A DNA stretch of 64,000 nucleotides from Aliarcobacter trophiarum LMG 25534 (lineage in GTDB: Bacteria; Campylobacterota; Campylobacteria; Campylobacterales; Arcobacteraceae): the NCBI RefSeq assembly GCF_003355515.1, contig NZ_CP031367.1, positions 1,736,001 through 1,800,000 on the forward strand, read 5' to 3'. Position numbers and translations under genes: made by a program. A model generated the notes under the pieces. The model was not told where the DNA came from. It did no database searches and worked only from the letters and a program-made list of their open reading frames with translations. Shown piece by piece: positions 56,933-64,000 of the stretch (positions are counted from its first letter, which is position 1; every line of letters begins with the position of its first letter).

Positions 56933-58246
56933 TTAGTTTGTAATTCCATCCGAGAGTTGTTGTTCAATTTTAAGAGTAACCGTACTATCAAGAGTATTTG
57001 ACCACTCTATAAATGTTTTACCATTTTCAATAATTGTCGTTTCGGTTTTTTGCCATTGTGAACTATCAGCGAAGCTGACTTTATCTTGACTATCTCCAAG
57101 GATTGTAAGATTAATATTTCCATCATTATTTTTACCCATATCTAATATATCTTGCAAAGTGATATTCAGAAGCTCATTTTTACCATTAGCACTTAAATCT
57201 ATTTTATCAATATTTTCAAATCCTAATTTACCAATATTATCGAAGTTTATATTCATATCCTTTGCTAAAATAAATGAACCATTTACAAATTGAGCATCAG
57301 CTTTATAACTTAAATCTATGATATTTACATCTTTATCTACAATTCTAATTATTGTATCTATATCTTTTCTTTCCCCATCTTTATCCCCAATTTGAACTTT
57401 ACAAAATTGCCCTTTATCATCTACCCTTTCAATTTCTAAATTATAAACTTCATCATCTTCTATTAAATTATCTTTATTCGTTTTTACTTTAAACTCAATA
57501 GATAAACTTCCCTTTGGAATTATAACTGTAATAATTTCTTCATTATCAAATTCTGTATCATCATTTGAAGTTGTTTTATTTGTATATTTTATGTATATGA
57601 TTGTATCTTGAGTTGCTATCACTGGATTTCCTTCTGCATCCACTAACTTTACTATATAATTTGCGCCATTTCCTTCATTTACAACTTCTAGTCCATCAAT
57701 AATAGTATAGACAATTGAAGATGATTGTTCCAAAAGCATATTCTCAGTATCTTCATTTATTTCTTCTGTTTCGCCCGTCCAAGATAATTCCCTTAAATCA
57801 CTTATTATATCTATTGCATCACCATCTCTTGAATTAAACTTACTTCTTAAAGCTCCACCATCTTTAGACTGTTCATCTCCAGCATTTGTTATTTGCTCAG
57901 CCACATCACCTGCTGCAGTTTCCATATTTGTTTCATCATTTTGTGTATTTTTCCAAGCACTTAGAGCTTCATCTAAGCCATTTTTATCAAATGCTAACTC
58001 TTCATTTTCAAAAGTGCTTGCTATTAAAGTTGTATCTAAAAGTTGTTCACCTTGGCTTAGTATTATTAGTTCATTTGTATCAAAAAATATCTCCATTTTT
58101 GATGCATCTGTATTTGAGCTTGCAGCGACTATTGTATCATTTAAAGATACAATATCACCAACTTTTAATTCAACTAAGTTTCCTGGAGAATCCTTTATGA
58201 AAAATTGCCCTTTTGTAATTGATTGTATTTTTGCCGAATTTGCCAT
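56933..58246 (-). CDS. LapA-like retention-module protein with Calx-beta-like domain
   Basis: 437 aa from the ATG at 58244-58246 (MANSAKIQSITKGQFFIKD), which has GGAG at ideal spacing; the frame is open to 58309. The N-terminal module (LVELKVGDIVSLNDTIVAA ... LLDTTLIAS) is the retention module of type I-secreted adhesins, followed by an acidic linker. A Calx-beta-like segment lies at about 180-310 (VNEGNGANYIVKLVDAEGNP ... LIEDDEVYNLEI), and the C-terminus resembles RTX adhesin ends (KIDLSANGKNELLNITLQDI, LGDSQDKVSF). It is very short for the family, with one repeat and no clear RTX nonapeptides. Confidence 0.7.
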   Translation of the reverse strand: MANSAKIQSITKGQFFIKDSPGNLVELKVGDIVSLNDTIVAASSNTDASKMEIFFDTNELIILSQGEQLLDTTLIASTFENEELAFDKNGLDEALSAWKNTQNDETNMETAAGDVAEQITNAGDEQSKDGGALRSKFNSRDGDAIDIISDLRELSWTGETEEINEDTENMLLEQSSSIVYTIIDGLEVVNEGNGANYIVKLVDAEGNPVIATQDTIIYIKYTNKTTSNDDTEFDNEEIITVIIPKGSLSIEFKVKTNKDNLIEDDEVYNLEIERVDDKGQFCKVQIGDKDGERKDIDTIIRIVDKDVNIIDLSYKADAQFVNGSFILAKDMNINFDNIGKLGFENIDKIDLSANGKNELLNITLQDILDMGKNNDGNINLTILGDSQDKVSFADSSQWQKTETTIIENGKTFIEWSNTLDSTVTLKIEQQLSDGITN

Positions 58247-58420
58247 AATCATCTCCAATATAATAATAAATTTCCTTACTATATCAAAATAAAATAACAA
58301 ACACTTCATCCAATAGGGTGATTTTTATAATATTTTTATTTATAAATATTATTTTTATTCATATTTTCTTGTATTGTTTATATTTTATAGTTATTTATAT
58401 TTATAAAAATCTCATACTTT

Positions 58421-58439
58421 TGATAATCATTCTTAATAT
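58421..58439. promoter_or_regulatory. Probable Fur box upstream of fbpA
   Basis: TGATAATCATTCTTAATAT matches the Fur consensus (GATAATGATAATCATTATC) mainly in its left two thirds, about 85 bases before the iron-transport operon. Iron-repressed expression is expected. Confidence 0.55.
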
Positions 58440-58521
58440 TAAGAAATATTAAAGTTTAATAATTATAATATTCCATCTTAAAATAGAACTTGTTTATAAA
58501 ATAAAATTAAAGGATACTAAG

Positions 58522-59529
58522 ATGATTAAAAAATTAGCTCTTTGCTCACTACTATTTACAAATATATTATTTGCAAATGGTGAAGTAAATGTATATTCAC
58601 AAAGACATTACGACTCAGATAAAGCTTTATTCAAAAAGTTTGAAGAGACATCTGGTATAAAGATAAACCTTATAACTGCAAAAGCTGAAGAGCTTGTTTC
58701 AAGGCTATCTATTGAAGGTTCAAATAGCCCAGCTGATATACTTATTACTGCTGATATTGGAAATTTATATGAGGCCAAAGAGAGAGATTTACTTCAAGGT
58801 ATAAATTCAAAAATATTAGAAGAGAATATACCAGCTCACCTAAGAGATGAAGATGGAAACTGGTTTGCAATAACAAAAAGAGCTAGACTTTTTGTTTATA
58901 ATCCAAAAACTATAGATCCTGCAAAATTAGATGATTATTTTTCACTTACAAAACCAGAATTTAAAGGAAAAGTAATAACTAGAACTTCTACAAATGCTTA
59001 TAATAAATCGCTTCTTGCTTCTATTATTGCTCATAATGGTGAAGAGAAATCACTAGAGTTTGTAAAAGGTTTGGTAAATAACTTTGCAAGAGCTCCAAAA
59101 GGTGCAGATAAAGACCAAATAAGAGCAGTTGCTTCAGGTGAAGCTGATATTGCCATTGTTAACTCTTATTATTTAGGAGTTATGGCAAATAGTGGAGATA
59201 AAGTTGATGAAGCAATAGCAAAAGAGGTAAAAGTATTTTTCCCTGCACAAAAAACTACAGGTGCTCATATAAATATTTCAGGTGCTGCTATTACAAAATT
59301 TGCTCCAAATAAAGAGAATGCAATAAAACTAATTGAGTTTTTAACAAGTGAACAAGCACAAGGAGAGTTAGCTCAAGGAAACTACGAATATCCTGTAAAT
59401 CCAAAAGTAAAACCTGCTGGAATTGTTGCTTCTTGGGGAGAATTTAAAGAGGATACTATACCTTTAAATGAAGTTGGAAAATATACAAGAAAAGCTGTTG
59501 AAATAGCAACAAAAGGAAACTGGAAATAA
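58522..59529 (+). CDS. fbpA: Iron(III) ABC transporter substrate-binding protein
   Basis: 335 aa with a signal peptide (MIKKLALCSLLFTNILFA, cleavage near residue 18-19). The start of the mature protein, EVNVYSQRHYDSDKALFKKF, and the Tyr pair in NSYYLGVM are typical of the FbpA/FutA iron-binding family, whose tyrosines hold ferric iron in the periplasm. First gene of a three-gene importer with the Fur-like site upstream. Confidence 0.9.
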   Translation: MIKKLALCSLLFTNILFANGEVNVYSQRHYDSDKALFKKFEETSGIKINLITAKAEELVSRLSIEGSNSPADILITADIGNLYEAKERDLLQGINSKILEENIPAHLRDEDGNWFAITKRARLFVYNPKTIDPAKLDDYFSLTKPEFKGKVITRTSTNAYNKSLLASIIAHNGEEKSLEFVKGLVNNFARAPKGADKDQIRAVASGEADIAIVNSYYLGVMANSGDKVDEAIAKEVKVFFPAQKTTGAHINISGAAITKFAPNKENAIKLIEFLTSEQAQGELAQGNYEYPVNPKVKPAGIVASWGEFKEDTIPLNEVGKYTRKAVEIATKGNWK

Positions 59530-61088
59530 AAAATATTAAGCTTTTAGTAGCCCCAATTTTGGGCTTACTAATCTCATTACCGGTTTTAATACTAATAATA
59601 TATTTTCTATTTAATGAATCTTCCAACAAAGAGTTTCTAGAAAATGTTTTTTTATTAGAATATACATTAAATACCTTGTATTTAATAATAGGTACTGCAA
59701 TATTTGTAATAATAATAGGTGTAATAACTTCTTACCTCAGTGCAAGATTTGAGTACTTTGGAAGTAAGTTTTTCTCTATTTGTTTTATCCTTCCTTTAGC
59801 TTATCCTGCATATATTTTTGGTTATACATATGTTGGTTTTTTTGAATTTCGTGGACTTTTATCACAACTTTTTAATGACACTACTATAAAACTTGATATT
59901 TTAAATATGAGTGGAGCTATTTTTATCTTTTCTATTGCGATGTTTCCATATGTTTTCATATTAGCCAGAGTATCTTTTGCTATGATTTCAAAAACTGTTG
60001 TAGAACTAATCTCTTTACATAATTTAAATCCTGTAAAAGCATTCTTTATAGTATTTCTTCCACTATCATATCCAGCAATATTTGCTGGAACAATACTCGC
60101 AATTATGGAGACTCTAAGTGATTATGGTACAGTTTTATACTTTGGTATTGAGACATTTAGTGTTGGCGTTTTCAAATCTTGGTTTGGTTATAATGATTTA
60201 GGTGGAGCTATTAATATTGCAATTGTTTTACTTGTTTTTGTATTTTTTATTCTTATATTTGAGCATAGTGTTAGAAAAAAATTCAGATTCTCAAGCTCTA
60301 CAAATAGCAATGAAAAAGCACCAAAGATAAAATTGCAAGGGAAATACAACTTCTTTGCATTTATTATCTCTTTTATTATCTCTCTTTTTACACTATTTAT
60401 TCCTACAGGTGTTTTACTTTATTGGACAATTTTAGATATTAACACTCTTGATTTTACAGCATTTGAATACCTATTTAATAGTTTAAAACTAAATATAATC
60501 TCTAGCTTTTTTATAATATCTTTAGCTTTCTTTGTGGTATATTTTTTAAGATTTTTTCCTACAAAGATATCAAATTTTACTCACAAACTTTCAATGTTAG
60601 GATATTCAATTCCTGGTGCTGTTGTAGCAGTTGGGCTACTTTTAATTGCAAATTACCTAGACCACAGTTTAGGTTTTATGTTTTTTAGTGGTTCATTTAT
60701 AATCTTAATTTTCGCATATACTACAAGATATTTTGCATCAAGCATTGGAAGTGTTGAAAATGGTTTTAGTAAGATAAATAGCTCTTTAGATGATACTAGT
60801 AAAATATTTTGTAAAAATGAGAAAGAGTCTATTTTTAAAATATATCTTCCTCTTTTAAAGCCTTACTTGCTTAGTGGTTTTTTAATTTTATATATTGATA
60901 TTGCAAAAGAGCTTCCAGCAACTTTGATTTTAAGACCATTTAACTTTGATACTCTAGCAGTACGAATTTATGAATTAGCAAGTAATGAAATGCTCTATAA
61001 AACTGGTTTTCCATCACTTATTTTAGTTCTTACAACTGCTAGTGCTGTGTTACTTCTAAATTTTAAAACAAAAAGAAAGCAAAAATGA
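59526..61088 (+). CDS. fbpB: Iron(III) ABC transporter permease
   Basis: About 520 aa with around twelve membrane helices and two binding-protein-dependent transport domains, each with an EAA-like loop (for example VVELISLHNLNPVKAFFIVF and FLPLSYPAI). The frame is open from an ATA (59526-59528) that overlaps the fbpA stop, giving KNIKLLVAPILGLLISLPVL, the expected N-terminus of such permeases. The first standard start is the TTG at 59559, which would cut into the first helix. Its stop overlaps fbpC. Confidence 0.88.
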   Translation: MKNIKLLVAPILGLLISLPVLILIIYFLFNESSNKEFLENVFLLEYTLNTLYLIIGTAIFVIIIGVITSYLSARFEYFGSKFFSICFILPLAYPAYIFGYTYVGFFEFRGLLSQLFNDTTIKLDILNMSGAIFIFSIAMFPYVFILARVSFAMISKTVVELISLHNLNPVKAFFIVFLPLSYPAIFAGTILAIMETLSDYGTVLYFGIETFSVGVFKSWFGYNDLGGAINIAIVLLVFVFFILIFEHSVRKKFRFSSSTNSNEKAPKIKLQGKYNFFAFIISFIISLFTLFIPTGVLLYWTILDINTLDFTAFEYLFNSLKLNIISSFFIISLAFFVVYFLRFFPTKISNFTHKLSMLGYSIPGAVVAVGLLLIANYLDHSLGFMFFSGSFIILIFAYTTRYFASSIGSVENGFSKINSSLDDTSKIFCKNEKESIFKIYLPLLKPYLLSGFLILYIDIAKELPATLILRPFNFDTLAVRIYELASNEMLYKTGFPSLILVLTTASAVLLLNFKTKRKQK

Positions 61089-62017
61089 AAAAGATAGTAG
61101 AGATAAAAAATTTAAGAAAAATATTTTGTAAAGGCGATATTTGTGTTGCAAATAGTTTAAACTTTGATTTAATAAAAGGTGAAATTTTTACAATTTTAGG
61201 TACAAGTGGAAGTGGGAAAACTACATTTTTACGAATGTTAGCAGGTCTTGAGAAACCTGATTTTGGTGAGATAAGAATAGATAATAAATTGGTTTTTTCA
61301 AAAGATGTAGATATTGAACCAAATAAGAGAGAAGTAGCTATTGTTTTTCAAAACTATGCTTTACTTCCACACTTAAATATTGCTTCAAATATAACTTTTG
61401 GAAGTAGTGCTAGTAAAAATGAATTAAAAGAGATTTTAGAGAAAACAAAACTAAAAGGGCATGAAACTAAATACCCACATGAATTAAGTGGAGGACAACA
61501 ACAAAGAGTAGCTTTGGCAAGAGCAATTATAAACAAACCAAAAATACTTCTACTTGATGAACCTTTAAGTAATATAGATACAGAGCTACGAAATATTTTA
61601 AGGCTTGAACTCAAAGAGATGATAAGAGAGTTCAATATAACTGCGCTTTTTATCACTCATGACAAAGAAGATGCTTTCTTCCTATCTGATAGAATTGCTA
61701 TTATGCATGGTGGAGATATTTTGCAAGTTGGAACTAGTAAAGAGCTTTATAATAATCCAACAAGCCTATATTGTGCAAATTTTCTTGGAAAAATCTCACA
61801 AATATCTGAAAACTTATATATAAGACCTGAAAATATCAAGATTTGTCAAAATGGTGAAGTTGAAGCAGTGATAAAAGAGATTATCTTTTATGGAAGCTTT
61901 TATGAGGTTACAGTTGCTACAAACAATCAAGACTTACTTCTTTTTAGTTTTGATGATAACTTAAAAATTGGACAAAAAGTAAATTTAAACTTTGAAGATA
62001 AAATTTTAAAGTTTTAA
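61085..62017 (+). CDS. fbpC: Iron(III) ABC transporter ATP-binding protein
   Basis: 310 aa. Walker A LGTSGSGKTTFLR, Q-loop VFQNYALLPH, signature LSGGQQQRVALARAI, Walker B LLLDEPLSNID, H-loop FITHD. The C-terminal TOBE-like domain is shortened, as in FbpC. The ATG overlaps the fbpB stop (ATGA). Confidence 0.93.
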   Translation: MKKIVEIKNLRKIFCKGDICVANSLNFDLIKGEIFTILGTSGSGKTTFLRMLAGLEKPDFGEIRIDNKLVFSKDVDIEPNKREVAIVFQNYALLPHLNIASNITFGSSASKNELKEILEKTKLKGHETKYPHELSGGQQQRVALARAIINKPKILLLDEPLSNIDTELRNILRLELKEMIREFNITALFITHDKEDAFFLSDRIAIMHGGDILQVGTSKELYNNPTSLYCANFLGKISQISENLYIRPENIKICQNGEVEAVIKEIIFYGSFYEVTVATNNQDLLLFSFDDNLKIGQKVNLNFEDKILKF

Positions 62018-62082
62018 ATATAATTTATTTAGTATTTTATTTAATTATGCAATAATCAAGATTATATTTTATAGGTAAAAAG

Positions 62083-62271
62083 ATGACAGAGATTATTCCA
62101 AATAATATTTTAAAAATACAAAAAAAACTAGCAACTTTGCAAAAAGATTCAAGAAATTATAAAAAATATACCAAGATTTTAGCAAAACATATAAAAACTC
62201 ATACTATGAGAGAGAGAGTAAAAGCCCATATTAAAGCGATTGAGACTATACAAAGTTTAAAGGATGAGTAA
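62083..62271 (+). CDS. Small basic hypothetical protein
   Basis: 62 aa, Lys-rich and helical (LKIQKKLATLQKDSRNYKKY, RERVKAHIKAIETIQSL). Reasonable start with AGGTAA upstream; between fbpC and recA. Could be a nucleic-acid-binding protein; no family recognised. Confidence 0.6.
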   Translation: MTEIIPNNILKIQKKLATLQKDSRNYKKYTKILAKHIKTHTMRERVKAHIKAIETIQSLKDE

Positions 62272-62355
62272 AAATATTGCAAATTGATATATTTTTAAAT
62301 ACTTTCAAAAAATTCTGCTAATATTTCAACATAAAAATAAAAAGAGGAGATTAAT

Positions 62356-63399
62356 ATGGATGAAAATCAAAAAAAATCACTAGAATTAGCAATTAAACAA
62401 ATAGATAAAGCCTTTGGGAAAGGAACATTAATTAGACTAGGTGATAAAGAGGTTATTCCTACAGAAGCTATTAGTACAGGTTCTTTGGGTCTTGATTTAG
62501 CTCTAGGAGTTGGTGGATTGCCAAAAGGAAGAGTAATAGAGATTTATGGGCCAGAAAGTTCAGGAAAAACAACTCTAACTCTTCATGCAATAGCTGAAGC
62601 TCAAAAAGCTGGTGGAGTTTGTGCATTTATAGATGCAGAACATGCACTTGATGTAAAGTATGCAAAAGATATTGGTGTTGATATAGATAATCTACTTGTT
62701 TCTCAACCAGATTTTGGAGAACAAGCTTTAGAAATACTTGAAACTGTTATTAGAAGTGGAGCTGTTGATTTAGTTGTTGTTGATAGTGTTGCTGCTCTTA
62801 CTCCAAAAGTAGAGATTGATGGTGATATGGATGATCAACAAGTTGGTGTTCAAGCAAGACTTATGAGTAAAGCTTTGAGAAAAATCACTGGACTTTTAAG
62901 CAAAATGAACTGTACAGTTATTTTTATTAATCAAATAAGAATGAAAATAGGAATGACAGGATATGGAAGCCCAGAGACAACAACTGGCGGAAATGCTCTT
63001 AAATTTTATTCAAGTGTAAGACTAGATATTAGAAGAATTGCAACACTAAAACAAGGAGAAAATTCTATAGGAAATAGAGTAAAGGTAAAAGTTGTAAAAA
63101 ATAAAGTTGCAGCACCATTTAAATTAGCTGAATTTGATATTATGTTTGGAGAGGGTATCTCTAAAACTGGTGAAATAGTTGATTATGGAGTAAAACTTGA
63201 TATTATAGATAAAGCTGGTTCTTGGTTTAGTTATGGTGATACAAAAATTGGTCAAGGTAGAGAAAATGCAAAAGTCTTCCTAAAAGAGAACCCAAGTATT
63301 GCAAAAGAACTAGAAGATAAAATTTTAAACTCAATGGGTATAAATGATGCGATAATCACTGGAAGTGATGATGAAGAGAGCTCTTCATTAGATGATTAA
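62356..63399 (+). CDS. recA: Recombinase RecA
   Basis: 347 aa. Walker [15 protein letters not shown] (about residues 65-78), Walker [13 protein letters not shown], loop L2 region [20 protein letters not shown], and an acidic C-terminal tail ([12 protein letters not shown]). Filament-forming recombinase for repair and transformation. AGAGGAG site 7 bases before the ATG. No SOS box is obvious upstream, as expected for Campylobacterota, which lack LexA. Confidence 0.98.
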   Translation: MDENQKKSLELAIKQIDKAFGKGTLIRLGDKEVIPTEAISTGSLGLDLALGVGGLPKGRVIEIYGPESSGKTTLTLHAIAEAQKAGGVCAFIDAEHALDVKYAKDIGVDIDNLLVSQPDFGEQALEILETVIRSGAVDLVVVDSVAALTPKVEIDGDMDDQQVGVQARLMSKALRKITGLLSKMNCTVIFINQIRMKIGMTGYGSPETTTGGNALKFYSSVRLDIRRIATLKQGENSIGNRVKVKVVKNKVAAPFKLAEFDIMFGEGISKTGEIVDYGVKLDIIDKAGSWFSYGDTKIGQGRENAKVFLKENPSIAKELEDKILNSMGINDAIITGSDDEESSSLDD

Positions 63400-63419
63400 A
63401 AAGAGGTTCTCCTCTTTTT
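63398..63419. terminator. Terminator between recA and bioB
   Basis: A 9-bp stem AAAAAGAGG / CCTCTTTTT with a TTCT loop, between converging genes, so it should act in both directions. Confidence 0.88.
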
Positions 63420-63423
63420 AAAT

Positions 63424-64000
63424 CTATCTTTCATCTGGCATTAAGTGCATATTTTTTGCTATTTTAAATCCCAATTTTTCAAGAGCTTCAACATCATCTT
63501 TTGGAGTTTTTCCAGTAGTTGTAAGATAATCTCCTATTACAAAAGCATTTGCTCCTCGTTCAAAAATCTCATATTGTCTATCACCAAACATAAGCTCACG
63601 TCCACCAGCAACCATTATTTTATGTGCATTTGGTATCATTTTTCTTGCAAGAGTTATTAAATCAAAAGCTTGTTCTATATCTACTGTATTTTCAACAATA
63701 GGTAAAGCTTCATTTGGATGAAAAAAGTTTAAAGGTACATTCATAGGATCTAGTGAATTTATTGCTTCTAGCATAGAAATTCTATCTTCTTGAGTCTCCC
63801 CCATTCCAAAAATTCCACCACAAACTAGTTTTAATCCAGCCTCTTTTGCATTTAGACAAGTTTGGTATCTCTCATCCCAAGTATGAGTTGTACAAATTTG
63901 TGGATAGAAATCTCTTGAAGTTTCTAAATTGTGGTTGTAGTTATCAACTCCCGCTGCTTTTAACTCTTTTAATTGTTCTAAGCTTGCTATACCATTACAA
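63424..64000 (-). CDS. bioB: Biotin synthase (partial, N-terminus outside window)
   Basis: About 191 C-terminal residues of the radical SAM enzyme that inserts sulfur into dethiobiotin. Visible landmarks: GVDNYNHNLETS, TTHTWDERYQTCLNA, VCGGIFGMGET and VPLNFFHP. The radical SAM cysteines lie beyond the right edge. The C-terminus ends AKNMHLMPDER. Confidence 0.93.
   Translation of the reverse strand, partial: CNGIASLEQLKELKAAGVDNYNHNLETSRDFYPQICTTHTWDERYQTCLNAKEAGLKLVCGGIFGMGETQEDRISMLEAINSLDPMNVPLNFFHPNEALPIVENTVDIEQAFDLITLARKMIPNAHKIMVAGGRELMFGDRQYEIFERGANAFVIGDYLTTTGKTPKDDVEALEKLGFKIAKNMHLMPDER

Noticed and set aside
57886-58292. Two plus-strand frames opposite the retention-module gene
   Set aside because: Antisense to a gene with recognisable domains and a good start.
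62083-62271. Small protein as a RecA regulator (RecX-like)
   Set aside because: Position before recA is suggestive, but the 62-aa sequence has no RecX features.

Overview
The window is about 27% GC and reads as chromosome of an Arcobacter-type Campylobacterota (Aliarcobacter/Arcobacter). The reasons are the AT-rich codon use, two short tandem flagellins followed by a Maf flagellin glycosyltransferase and a legionaminic-acid operon, the rRNA sequences, and the overall gene content. The species is inferred from style, not from a database match.

Layout. 1-5641 (minus): coaBC (partial), glmU, an ankyrin-repeat protein and a Suv3-like helicase; trmA is divergent (plus). 7054-9000 (plus): flaA and flaB, converging at a 30-bp perfect palindrome on a minus-strand block of maf, legF, ptmE, legG, legI, legH, legC and legB. 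Together these form a flagellin glycosylation locus. 18119-24708 (minus): folE, corA, a four-gene type II secretion/type IV pilus-like assembly set (GspF, GspE, a PilO-PilP-like fusion, a GspL-like protein) and era. 24893-30610 (minus): a complete rrn operon (16S, tRNA-Ile, tRNA-Ala, 23S, 5S) with a textbook sigma-70 promoter and a terminator. 30660-33035 (minus): a pilin-like protein, a GT-C membrane glycosyltransferase and trpG/pabA.

33016-56726 looks like one integrated element. The first bases of trpG are duplicated at its far end (16-bp identical core, 22 of 24 overall) next to a tyrosine integrase, and an 18-bp repeat lies inside both ends. The element has two parts. The mobile backbone (42376-56556) carries an HUH-type initiator, a Rad52-type annealing protein, DUF932 and DUF2958 proteins, a HerA-like ATPase split by an IS3-family element, a D5/P4-type primase-helicase that has lost its Walker A motif, an AlpA-like regulator, a zeta toxin with a small partner, and the integrase. 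The cargo (34551-41764) is a seven-gene operon that parallels the mycobacterial D-arabinofuranose donor pathway: a UbiA phosphoribosyltransferase, GtrA, a DprE2-like reductase, two AftB-like GT-C arabinosyltransferase candidates and a HAD phosphatase. DprE1 is absent, and a B12-type radical SAM protein sits in its place. This is the most interesting system in the window: a candidate alternative route to polyprenyl-phosphoryl-D-arabinose outside actinobacteria.

56933-64000: a LapA-like retention-module protein (minus), an iron ABC importer fbpABC under a probable Fur box (plus), a small unknown protein, recA (plus) and bioB (partial, minus).
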